The notes under the pieces were generated by a model that ran no database searches, had not been told where the DNA came from, and was given only the letters and a program-made list of their open reading frames with translations. Both the position numbers and the translations under genes were made by a program. Of a stretch of DNA of 6,053 nt, positions 1-4,582 are shown one piece after another; position 1 is the first letter of the stretch; every line of letters starts with the position of its first letter. The DNA is from Bradyrhizobium sp. CCH5-F6 (GTDB lineage: Bacteria > Pseudomonadota > Alphaproteobacteria > Rhizobiales > Xanthobacteraceae): NCBI RefSeq assembly GCF_001556045.1, contig NZ_LSIC01000221.1, forward strand, positions 1-6,053. Reading direction: 5' to 3'.

Positions 1-2
1 TT

Positions 3-55
3 AAAAAACAACCTAAAGCGCGATGACGATTCATCCTAATCGCATCGCGCTTTAG
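3..55 (-). terminator. Rho-independent terminator of the exported small-protein gene
   Basis: Perfect 13-bp inverted repeat (13-25 with 43-55), extended by 5 more pairs (27-31 with 38-42) past a single bulged A at 26, leaving a six-base loop. Read on the minus strand the stem is followed by GTTG and six T (complement of 3-8). The stop codon of the gene at 52-471 lies inside the stem. The AAAGCGCGATG arm is, from memory, a common dispersed palindrome in Bradyrhizobium intergenic DNA. Confidence 0.88.
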
Positions 56-471
56 CGCTTCCAGTTACAGATGCCGCCGGAGCGGCAGGGCCAGGTCTGG
101 ATGCGCGTGTCCATCGCCTGGGCATCGAGCGGATTGCCGTGGCGATGTGACAGCCTGGTGCGCGCTGCGCCACGCGGCTGGGTGCTCTTCGTGTGCGCGG
201 CCTTCGGCTCGGCCACACGGACGCGGGCAGCGGTCACCTTCTTCGGCACGTCGACGGGCTCGGCGCGCGCCTGCGCCTCGTTGCCGCCGCGCGCTTCGAG
301 TGCGACCGGTGCGAACTGCGTCTCCGGCCCGAGACGTTTCGGCGAGAGCACGGCCTTGGAGAGATCGAGGCCGAGATACTCGCCGGGCTTGTAGTCGTCA
401 GCGCGCGCAATGCCGGCCCCCGCGATCACGAGGGCAAAGGCAACTGCGAAGGGAACGCTTTTCAGGACCAC
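52..471 (-). CDS. Small exported protein of unknown function (139 aa)
   Basis: I recognise this only as a conserved hypothetical type from Bradyrhizobium. The start is GTG at 471, with a perfect AGGAGG Shine-Dalgarno at 477-482, 5 bases upstream. Residues 1-24 form a Sec signal peptide: Lys4, a hydrophobic core (VPFAVAFALVIAG) and an ARA-DD cleavage site, so the product is periplasmic or secreted. The mature part has a short conserved-looking head (YKPGEYLGLDLSKAVLSP), then a low-complexity, Ala/Arg/Pro-rich basic middle (about 60-115), and a compact tail WPCRSGGICNW in which Cys129 and Cys135 (C-x5-C) could form a disulfide in the periplasm. No enzymatic motif is visible. It is probably a single-gene transcript, with its own terminator directly at the stop and about 100 bases separating it from the upstream flavin enzyme. 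Confidence 0.8.
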   Translation of the reverse strand: MVLKSVPFAVAFALVIAGAGIARADDYKPGEYLGLDLSKAVLSPKRLGPETQFAPVALEARGGNEAQARAEPVDVPKKVTAARVRVAEPKAAHTKSTQPRGAARTRLSHRHGNPLDAQAMDTRIQTWPCRSGGICNWKR

Positions 472-574
472 GGACGCCTCCTGAAATGATTAAAGGGCAA
501 TTTATCCCTATTTAGGAGGCGCCGCGCGCAATTCCAGCGGTCAAATGCCGCCGTGGTTAAGAAGTTTGACGGTG

Positions 575-1576
575 TCAGGCGACCTTTCGCGTCGCTCCCG
601 TTCCGTCCAGCAAACCGATCAGACGGTTGCGGATGATGGTCTCAGCCTCCGCCATGATGCGATCGATCAGCTCCTTGCAGGACGGGATGTCGTGGATCAG
701 GCCGGCGACCATGCCGCAGCTCCAGGCGCCGGCGTCCATCTGACCTTCCAGCATGATCCTGGGATAGACGCCCGCGACCTGGTCGTGGATGTCGTCGATC
801 GTGAGCTTGGCGCCCTTCTCGCGCTCGATCTCGAGCAGACGATCGACATTGGCATTCTTCAGGACGCGCTCGGTGTTGCGCAAGCTCCGCATGATCAGGC
901 GGGTGTCGAGCTCGGTGGCCGCGACGAGCGCATTCTTCACGTTCTGATGCACCGGCGCCTCCTTGGTGGCGATGAAGCGCGTGCCCATGTTCATGCCCGC
1001 CGCGCCCAGCGACAGCGCCGCGACCAGGCTGCGCCCGTCGGCCATTCCACCAGAGGCGACGAACGGGATCTTCAACTCTTCCGCCGCGCGCGGCAGCAGG
1101 ATCATGTTGGGAATGTCGTCCTCGCCGGGATGTCCGCCACACTCGAAACCGTCGACGCTGACGGCGTCGCAGCCGATGCGCTCCGCCTTCAGCGAGTGGC
1201 GAACCGAGGTGCATTTGTGGATGACCTTGATGCCGGCCGCCTTCAGGGCCGGCATGTAGGCTTCCGGACTGCGACCCGCGGTCTCCACCGCCTTGATGCC
1301 ACCTTCGACGATGGCGGCAATGTATTCGGGATAAGGCGGCGCCGAGAAGGTCGGCAGGAAGGTGAGGTTCACACCGAACGGCTTGTCGGTCATGTCACGG
1401 CAGCGCGCGATCTCCTTCGCGAGCAATTCCGGCGTCTTCTGCGTGAGACCGGTGATGATGCCGAGCCCGCCGGCATTGGAGACGGCGGCGGCCAGCTCGG
1501 CAAAGCCGACGAAATGCATGCCGCCCTGAATGATGGGGTGCTCGATGCCGAACAGCTCGGTGATCGCGGTCTTCAC
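575..1576 (-). CDS. FMN-dependent NADH:quinone reductase-like protein (nitronate monooxygenase fold, 333 aa)
   Basis: TIM-barrel flavoprotein of the nitronate monooxygenase/2-nitropropane dioxygenase superfamily, predicted cytosolic. Start is GTG at 1576, with TCCTCC complement (GGAGGA) at 1584-1589, 7 bases upstream. Motifs in order: HPIIQGGM (13-20, phosphate/flavin loop), SNAGGLGIITGLTQ (33-46), DKPFGVNLTFLP (64-75), VETAG (97-101), VIHKC (118-122), DGFECGGHPGEDD (142-154, with His149), ASGGMADGR (174-182), MGTRF (197-201) and IMRSLRNTERV (228-238). Length is normal and nothing is missing. The ECxGHPGEDD form and DKPFGVNLT match, from memory, Pseudomonas aeruginosa PA1024, which was first called nitronate monooxygenase and later shown to be an NADH:quinone reductase lacking nitronate activity. 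FabK is a relative with the same QGGM loop. The physiological substrate is inferred. It stands alone, with no metabolic partner nearby. Confidence 0.9.
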   Translation of the reverse strand: MKTAITELFGIEHPIIQGGMHFVGFAELAAAVSNAGGLGIITGLTQKTPELLAKEIARCRDMTDKPFGVNLTFLPTFSAPPYPEYIAAIVEGGIKAVETAGRSPEAYMPALKAAGIKVIHKCTSVRHSLKAERIGCDAVSVDGFECGGHPGEDDIPNMILLPRAAEELKIPFVASGGMADGRSLVAALSLGAAGMNMGTRFIATKEAPVHQNVKNALVAATELDTRLIMRSLRNTERVLKNANVDRLLEIEREKGAKLTIDDIHDQVAGVYPRIMLEGQMDAGAWSCGMVAGLIHDIPSCKELIDRIMAEAETIIRNRLIGLLDGTGATRKVA

Positions 1577-1641
1577 TTGGTTCTCCTCCCGGAAATTTGC
1601 CTAGTCTTGGGGATCAGTCTAGCCACAGTTGCGTGCCGCAG

Positions 1642-1770
1642 TCACCATTTCTCTCGGCAGGGACGGATCTCCATCTCGAAGGTCCAGGCGCTCTTCGGCT
1701 GCTGGTAAAGCTGCCAAAAGGCATTGGCGACCGACGACCGAACTTGGCGCTCGGAGGCGAACGCGTTGCA
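1642..1770 (-). pseudogene. Start-less coding-like fragment (C-terminal remnant?)
   Basis: An open minus-strand frame of 42 codons ending in TGA at 1642-1644 reads like real protein, with sensible aromatic and charged spacing: NAFWQLYQQPKSAW then TFEMEIRPCREKW. There is no in-frame ATG, GTG or TTG start upstream before the frame runs into the terminator at 1772-1801 and then an in-frame TGA. An ATG at 1771 begins a different frame, so one frameshift near 1750 could rejoin start and body. I do not recognise the family. It is either the tail of a gene whose 5' part was lost or a chance open frame. Confidence 0.3.
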
Positions 1771-1771
1771 T

Positions 1772-1801
1772 AAAAAAAGCGCGGCATCTGCGCCGCGCTT
1801 T
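1772..1801 (-). terminator. Rho-independent terminator of the PRC-barrel unit
   Basis: Perfect 10-bp inverted repeat AAAGCGCGGC / GCCGCGCTTT (1776-1785 with 1792-1801) and a six-base loop. On the minus strand it ends in a run of seven T, partly inside the stem. It lies 25 bases after the stop of the 52-residue gene, the right place to end the two-gene unit. Confidence 0.88.
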
Positions 1802-1826
1802 AATGTTCACAGGAAGGCTCAGTCCC

Positions 1827-1985
1827 TCAATGCGTGTTGGTCTCGTGCCATTTCTCGAGATCAGGCTTGGCCTTGCCCGATCCCTGCTCTTTCTCCGGAT
1901 TGCCCTTCCAGGGCTTGTCCGTCTGTCTGTGCGAGCCCCAATCGCTCTCAATCCGGGGATCGTCGGTAGGCCGCTCCTGGCTCAT
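1827..1985 (-). CDS. Very small hydrophilic protein (52 aa), second gene of PRC-barrel unit
   Basis: ATG at 1985 (reads MSQERPTDDPRIESDWGS) to TGA at 1827-1829. The purine-rich AAAGGA on the minus strand at about 1991-1997 is a suitable ribosome site. The protein is strongly hydrophilic, rich in Lys, Glu, Asp, Gly and Pro, with three Trp (WGS, PWKGNP, KWHET), no Cys, no hydrophobic core and no signal peptide, so it is probably disordered and cytosolic. I recall similar short proteins in Bradyrhizobium but know of no function. Only 15 bases separate it from the upstream PRC-barrel stop, and a terminator follows 25 bases after its own stop, so the two genes should share one transcript. A stress-protectant (hydrophilin-like) role is a guess from composition and context. 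Confidence 0.75.
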   Translation of the reverse strand: MSQERPTDDPRIESDWGSHRQTDKPWKGNPEKEQGSGKAKPDLEKWHETNTH

Positions 1986-2000
1986 TGCATCGTCCTTTCA

Positions 2001-2375
2001 CTAGGCGAAGGGGACGCCGTAATGGGCGTTGATGCCGCGTACGGCAGCGTCGTCGCCCCAGTTCCACTCGGTCTTCTCGCCGTATTTCGGAGCGCCTTCC
2101 AGATCCTTCGCGGTGATTGCGGTCACATAGCCGCCAAGCTCGGTGTCGTACTTCAGCGACTGCCAGGGCAACGGATAGTGATCGTTGCCGAGGCCGAGAA
2201 ACCCGCCGAAGCCGAGCACTGCGTAGGAGACCTTGCCACTGATCTTGTCGATCATCACGCGCTCGATCGAGCCGATCTTGTTCCGATCGGCCCCATAGAC
2301 CGATGTTCCCTCCACCTTGTCGCTTCCGATCAGCCGGCCCATTTCGTTCCGGTCCAGTTCGCCCTGGTTCAGCAT
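2001..2375 (-). CDS. PRC-barrel domain protein (124 aa)
   Basis: PRC-barrel domains are small beta-barrels found in photosynthetic reaction centre H subunits, in RimM, and in many stand-alone stress-associated bacterial proteins. Here the domain covers about residues 10-80: MGRLIGSDKVEGTSVYG, KIGSIERVMIDKISGKVSYAVL, then GFLGLGNDHYPLPWQSLKY, the classic sequence course of the fold. A tail (81-124) with KTEWNWGDD and NAHYGVPF follows. Start chosen at ATG 2375, because GGAGAA lies 5-10 bases upstream; the frame is open further upstream to an ATG at 2420, but those extra 15 residues would overlap the promoter motif at 2406-2431 and look unlike the family. No signal peptide or membrane segment, so cytosolic. 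First gene of a two-gene unit. Exact role unknown. Confidence 0.9.
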   Translation of the reverse strand: MLNQGELDRNEMGRLIGSDKVEGTSVYGADRNKIGSIERVMIDKISGKVSYAVLGFGGFLGLGNDHYPLPWQSLKYDTELGGYVTAITAKDLEGAPKYGEKTEWNWGDDAAVRGINAHYGVPFA

Positions 2376-2405
2376 CGTCGTTCTCCACTCAGGTATTCGT
2401 GAATC

Positions 2406-2431
2406 AACTGCAAAGGGCAAGCGATCGTTCC
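2406..2431 (-). promoter_or_regulatory. EcfG-like promoter of the PRC-barrel unit
   Basis: On the minus strand, GGAAC (2431-2427) is followed after 17 bases by AGTT (2409-2406). The EcfG consensus is GGAAC-N16/17-CGTT, so the -35 is exact and the -10 has one mismatch. Predicted transcription start is about 25 bases before the PRC-barrel ATG, leaving room for its ribosome site. The position fits well; sigma factor identity is inferred. Confidence 0.5.
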
Positions 2432-2455
2432 GGCGCGCGGCCGAGGAAGCCGCAT

Positions 2456-2561
2456 GAGCAGGCGCAGCACGACGGCAAGGATTTCAGCTCGGACTAATTC
2501 TTACCAGGTCAGCGCCCATGAGGACGCCGTCTCGCTGTTCGACCGCGACGCCAACAGACTC
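2456..2561 (+). pseudogene. DUF4142 C-terminal remnant with frameshift
   Basis: Two adjacent frames together read like the third helix region of a DUF4142 (ferritin-like helical bundle) protein. Frame 2 gives AQHDGKDFSSD (2462-2494) and ends in TAA at 2495; frame 3 then gives SYQVSAHEDAVSLFDRDAN (2499-2555). The family pattern, from memory, is GxxFDxxYxxxQVxxHxxAVxLFxxYA. Restoring that spacing needs about two bases missing near 2496-2501. No start codon or N-terminal half is present. An intact divergent member of the same family lies at 4070-4582. Identification rests on motif spacing only. Confidence 0.45.
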
Positions 2562-2563
2562 GG

Positions 2564-2654
2564 TGGTACGAGTACGCCGTTCGCTTCGTGCTTGGCGGTT
2601 GCGCGACGCTGCTCGCCGGAGTCATCGGCTCCCATTACTGCTTCCGTCGGGGAC
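2564..2654 (+). pseudogene. DUF3147-type membrane protein N-terminal remnant
   Basis: Frame 2 reads WYEYAVRFVLGG (2564-2599) followed by CATLLAGVIGSHY (2600-2638), a transmembrane helix that resembles the N-terminus of DUF3147-type inner-membrane proteins found in Bradyrhizobium. From about 2640 the match continues as ASVGD in frame 3, implying a small deletion near 2639. After that no similarity is visible and the frame ends in TGA. There is no start codon before Trp. It abuts the DUF4142 remnant, so two stress-type genes may have collapsed here. Family call is from memory. Confidence 0.4.
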
Positions 2655-2728
2655 GGCCATCGGCGAAATACAACGTCCTGACACTATTGCATTCTCACTT
2701 CCAACCTGGCGATCCGGTCGACTCCGGC

Positions 2729-2753
2729 GGAACTCTCGCCCGGTCGGTTGGTT
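2729..2753 (+). promoter_or_regulatory. EcfG-like promoter of the RHH regulator gene
   Basis: GGAAC (2729-2733), 16 bases, then GGTT (2750-2753): exact -35 and one mismatch in the -10 relative to GGAAC-N16-CGTT. The expected transcription start is about 2760, some 30 bases before the ATG at 2791. The -10 element forms the left edge of the palindrome at 2750-2770. Confidence 0.45.
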
Positions 2754-2770
2754 GAGTAAACTACTCAACC
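2750..2770. promoter_or_regulatory. Palindromic operator candidate overlapping the promoter
   Basis: Perfect 9-bp inverted repeat GGTTGAGTA / TACTCAACC around a 3-base centre (AAC). A third, imperfect half-site GCTCAA follows at 2772-2777. It covers the putative -10 and transcription start of the RHH gene and ends 20 bases before its ATG. Short palindromes here are typical of autorepression by ribbon-helix-helix proteins, so self-binding is the natural hypothesis. As RNA it could also form a small hairpin before the start codon. There is no T-run, so it is not a terminator. Confidence 0.6.
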
Positions 2771-2790
2771 TGCTCAATTGCGTAACCGCC

Positions 2791-3039
2791 ATGAACGACC
2801 TTCGCGCCGAGCGCTTACAGGTCATGCTCTCTCCGGAAGAGTTGGCCGCCATCGATGATTTCCGGTTCAAGCACCGGATGCCGACACGAGCGGCAGCGGT
2901 TCGCGAACTCCTCAGGTTCGGACTGACCGCCGTGGGCGTCGATGCCACCGCCGGCGTGAAGTCGAGCAGCTTCGGCGTCTTGGGCCGAGAATCCGACGGA
3001 CATGCTCAGGGGGATCCAGAGAGCGGCACCGGCCGCTGA
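2791..3039 (+). CDS. Ribbon-helix-helix DNA-binding protein (82 aa)
   Basis: Predicted small transcriptional regulator of the MetJ/Arc (RHH) fold. Residues 7-13 (ERLQVML) form the DNA-contacting beta strand, 15-28 (PEELAAIDDFRFKH) helix A, and 32-46 (TRAAAVRELLRFGLT) helix B, with the usual short turn at RMP between them. RHH proteins dimerise through the strand and insert it into the major groove. The tail (47-82) is Gly/Ser-rich and probably flexible. The frame is open for 91 more codons upstream, but those are low-quality sequence overlapping the remnants, and ATG 2791 is the first start after the promoter and palindrome. No clear Shine-Dalgarno is visible. It could instead be the antitoxin of a toxin-antitoxin pair, but no partner ORF follows. 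Confidence 0.72.
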   Translation: MNDLRAERLQVMLSPEELAAIDDFRFKHRMPTRAAAVRELLRFGLTAVGVDATAGVKSSSFGVLGRESDGHAQGDPESGTGR

Positions 3040-3072
3040 CGCAAGGAAGTCTCGTCCATCACGTGCATAAGC

Positions 3073-3105
3073 AAAACGGCCCCGGCACGGTGGGTGCCGG
3101 GGCCG
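3073..3105 (-). terminator. GC-rich hairpin, probable terminator (possibly bidirectional)
   Basis: Perfect 12-bp inverted repeat CGGCCCCGGCAC / GTGCCGGGGCCG (3077-3088 with 3094-3105) and a five-base loop. On the minus strand TTTT and then GCTT follow, a short U-tract that would stop transcripts coming from the small genes on the right. On the plus strand it lies 38 bases after the RHH stop but has only a weak tail (CCCTTGG). Confidence 0.55.
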
Positions 3106-3113
3106 CCCTTGGA

Positions 3114-3156
3114 GATTGCTTCCGGCGCACCGGGGGCATGACAACCGGAAGCAATC
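3114..3156. repeat. Second inverted repeat, function unknown
   Basis: Perfect 12-bp inverted repeat GATTGCTTCCGG / CCGGAAGCAATC (3114-3125 with 3145-3156) with a 19-base loop containing CACCGGGGGCATG. It starts 9 bases after the GC-rich hairpin. No T-run follows on either strand. It could be a protein-binding site or part of a structured transcript. The surrounding 3040-3287 holds no convincing gene. Confidence 0.5.
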
Positions 3157-3196
3157 CGTCGACTCTTCCCGCAGGAATTCGTTCCTCGTGAGAACC

Positions 3197-3211
3197 AAAG
3201 CGCGATGCGAT
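3197..3211. repeat. Orphan half of the dispersed AAAGCGCGATG palindrome
   Basis: The 15 bases AAAGCGCGATGCGAT are identical to the complement of 39-53, one arm of the terminator at the left end of the window. Here a matching second arm is degenerate (CGTCGCGCC at 3218-3226). It is probably a decayed copy of a dispersed intergenic palindrome. Confidence 0.4.
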
Positions 3212-3287
3212 GACCCTCGTCGCGCCTCAGGGTGTTGTTGAAGCATGGTCTTCTCGGAGAACCGCTGCGCAGTCTCCGGATCATGCC

Positions 3288-3491
3288 TTAGCCCGTCGCG
3301 TCGCTGGAGCCGTCCGGCATCGCGCCGGAGCCTGGCGTCTTGCTGTTGTCGCTCAGCTTGGGATCGCGCGTCGCTTCACGCGAGGGCGAGCCCTTCTTGT
3401 CCGTCGTGTGCACGGACTGTGCACGCTCCTTGTCGCGCGGCTGGTCTTCAGCGCGCATGTCCTTGACGATACCTTGGTCGGAATGGGCCAT
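3288..3491 (-). CDS. Small disordered hydrophilic protein (67 aa)
   Basis: ATG at 3491 to TAA at 3288-3290. Composition is extreme: mostly Asp, Glu, Lys, Arg, Ser, Thr, Gly and Pro, no Cys, Phe, Trp or Tyr, and only scattered single aliphatics. The N-terminus (MAHSDQGIVKDMRAEDQPRD) is the most structured-looking part; the rest (KKGSPSREATRDPKLSDNSK) should be disordered. There is no signal or membrane segment. A purine-rich GAGAGCGAG about 8-16 bases upstream may serve as the ribosome site. A promoter motif of the EcfG type at 3526-3550 places the start of transcription about 25 bases ahead. I recognise no family. Composition and promoter suggest a hydrophilin-like stress protein, which is inference. 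Confidence 0.65.
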   Translation of the reverse strand: MAHSDQGIVKDMRAEDQPRDKERAQSVHTTDKKGSPSREATRDPKLSDNSKTPGSGAMPDGSSDATG

Positions 3492-3525
3492 GATGGATTC
3501 TCGCTCTCTTGATGTCTGGAGCGCT

Positions 3526-3550
3526 TACGCATCGCGGCGCCGAATGTTCC
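3526..3550 (-). promoter_or_regulatory. EcfG-like promoter of the 67-aa gene
   Basis: On the minus strand GGAAC (3550-3546), 16 bases, then CGTA (3529-3526), differing from CGTT at one base. Predicted start is near 3518, about 27 bases before the ATG at 3491. The motif overlaps the last codons and stop of the 43-residue gene. Confidence 0.42.
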
Positions 3551-3556
3551 CGAGGC

Positions 3557-3688
3557 CTAACTGCGCGCCGCGTGGACAGAGGCCGACGTGCTTTCAAGAT
3601 GCACCTGTCGCACCGTCGTCACCGTCGCGAACGCGACCGAAGCGCCAAAGGCGAGAATGAGGGAAAGAAGAGCCAGACGTGGAGCCAT
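3557..3688 (-). CDS. Secreted microprotein of unknown function (43 aa)
   Basis: ATG at 3688 is selected by a clear AAGGAG Shine-Dalgarno (3698-3703), 9 bases upstream; the frame is open another 51 codons but those residues are Arg/Pro-rich and lack a ribosome site. Residues 1-21 are a signal peptide (APR, then LALLSLILAFGASVAFA) with an AFA-TV cleavage site, leaving a mature peptide of only 22 residues (TVTTVRQVHLESTSASVHAA and two more). No Cys, so not a lipoprotein and no disulfide. Alternatively the hydrophobic segment stays as a membrane anchor. Stop TAG at 3557-3559. It sits 89 bases downstream of the 65-residue gene in the same direction. No function can be assigned. Confidence 0.6.
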   Translation of the reverse strand: MAPRLALLSLILAFGASVAFATVTTVRQVHLESTSASVHAARS

Positions 3689-3777
3689 CGCCAAAATCTC
3701 CTTCTGAAAACCGGAATAGCCGTGATCGACGCTTCCCGGATGATCCAAGATCGGTTGCTCGCCGTCCGTGAGCGGTC

Positions 3778-3975
3778 TCACACGTCCCGCTTCCGAGCGG
3801 CCGCGTGGGCCGCAACGGGCGGGATTTCGCCGTCGAGCCAATCCTGCTCGTTGGCGAGCGCTGTCCAGGCGTCGGCCATGCGCGAATAGCGCTTATGGGC
3901 GGGTCGTCCCTCGGCTCGCTCCGCGAGCTGAAGACAGTTGTCGGCGTTATCCCTGAAGATGTCGGACTGTTTCAT
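3778..3975 (-). CDS. Small conserved helical protein (65 aa)
   Basis: ATG at 3975 to TGA at 3778-3780. I recognise the sequence type (MKQSDIFRDNADNC, LAERAEGRPAHKRYSRMADA, WTALANEQDWLDGE) as a very common small hypothetical protein of Bradyrhizobium and relatives, often present in several copies per genome. It looks like two amphipathic helices (residues 3-22 and 24-48) joined by a short turn, followed by a flexible Ala/Arg tail. Cytosolic; no signal peptide. One Cys (14) is present. The ribosome site is weak. It is divergent from the DUF4142 gene at 4070, with 94 bases between the two start codons, so the two may share a control region. Biochemical role unknown. Confidence 0.82.
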   Translation of the reverse strand: MKQSDIFRDNADNCLQLAERAEGRPAHKRYSRMADAWTALANEQDWLDGEIPPVAAHAAARKRDV

Positions 3976-4036
3976 GCAGTAGACGTGGGGGCGGAACTCT
4001 CCCGTCGCAACCCGCTTACCGGATCGTAATATTCTG

Positions 4037-4061
4037 GGAACTTCACAGATCGACCTTCATT
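4037..4061 (+). promoter_or_regulatory. Weak EcfG-like promoter before the DUF4142 gene
   Basis: GGAAC (4037-4041), 16 bases, then CATT (4058-4061); the -10 differs from CGTT at one position, the normally important G. The start of transcription would be near 4068, almost on the ATG at 4070, implying a leaderless message. This agrees with the absence of a Shine-Dalgarno there, but the call is weak. Confidence 0.25.
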
Positions 4062-4069
4062 GAATATCG

Positions 4070-4582
4070 ATGCGAGTTCTTGCCGCGATCATCCTGGCAT
4101 CATTCATCGGCACGGGGGCGCTTGCCGACAGTCGCGGCGAGAGAGCGCCCGGCGAGCGGCCACCGACAGCGACCGAGGTCATCAGCGGCGTCTACGATTT
4201 CAGCCGGTTTCAACAGAGTCTTCTCGAGAACACCGACCTCAAGGGCAATGCGGAGGTCAAGAACCTCGCCGCCCTCCGCGCCGAGGAAGCGGCCAAGCGC
4301 GACAAGAGTCTGAAAGAGGTCCAGGAAGCAATCGGCGCGGAACTGCGCGTCGGCAAGCCGTCCTCGACCGCAAGCCTCGTCGAGCCCGAAATGTCGGATG
4401 GGCCGGCCTACGTCAGAAGCTTCTATGCCGCGCAAATCCCCGAATACGAAGCGATCATCAGCCTGCTCGAACGCTATCTGAAGGGGCCCGACAACGCCGC
4501 CCTCGCGGCGTTCGCGCGCGAGCAGCTCCCGATGCTGCGCGCGCAGGTCAGGGACGCCGAGCGCACCATGGCGGACAAATAG
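4070..4582 (+). CDS. Exported DUF4142-like protein (170 aa)
   Basis: DUF4142 proteins are small, exported helical bundles of the ferritin-like type, often stress-induced; their activity is unknown. Residues 1-19 are a signal peptide (VLAAIILASFIGTG core, ALA-DS cleavage), so the protein is periplasmic or outer. Domain course: FSRFQQSLLENTDLKGNAEV (44-63) and LAALRAEEAAKRDKSLKE (67-83) for the first helix pair, then YVRSFYAAQIPEYEAI (114-129), LLERYLKGPDNAAL (132-145) and AREQLPMLRAQVRDAE (149-164) for the second. The last part fits the family pattern Y-x3-Q-V-x2-H-x8-L-E-R-Y-x3-G-D-N; notably the usual His positions are Tyr/Glu here (IPEYEA), so any metal or catalytic role of those His is lost. 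No Shine-Dalgarno is visible at ATG 4070. Stop TAG at 4580-4582; no terminator seen downstream. Confidence 0.75.
   Translation: MRVLAAIILASFIGTGALADSRGERAPGERPPTATEVISGVYDFSRFQQSLLENTDLKGNAEVKNLAALRAEEAAKRDKSLKEVQEAIGAELRVGKPSSTASLVEPEMSDGPAYVRSFYAAQIPEYEAIISLLERYLKGPDNAALAAFAREQLPMLRAQVRDAERTMADK

Noticed and set aside
545..1708. Long plus-strand open frame (387 aa) opposite the flavin enzyme
   Set aside because: Antisense shadow of a high-GC gene: Asp/Arg/His/Gly-rich product, no ribosome site, and the minus-strand frame has clear family motifs.
1629..2402. Plus-strand open frame of 257 aa over the PRC-barrel unit
   Set aside because: It runs antisense to two supported genes and through their terminator; the product has no recognisable domain.
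2518..2790. N-terminal extension of the RHH frame (ATG 2518)
   Set aside because: The extra 91 residues are Ser/Arg-rich, overlap the remnants and the promoter/palindrome, and would be an abnormal extension for a RHH protein.
3255..3278. Short inverted repeat CGGAGA / TCTCCG after the 67-aa gene
   Set aside because: Only 6 bp with no T-run on the minus strand; too weak to call a terminator.
2815..3284. Minus-strand open frames of 143 and 92 aa
   Set aside because: They cross two hairpins and the RHH gene, and have Arg/Gly-rich low-quality sequence with no ribosome site.
3993..4017. GGAAC followed by GCTT as another EcfG promoter
   Set aside because: The -10 has two mismatches at either permitted spacing; kept out of the promoter list.
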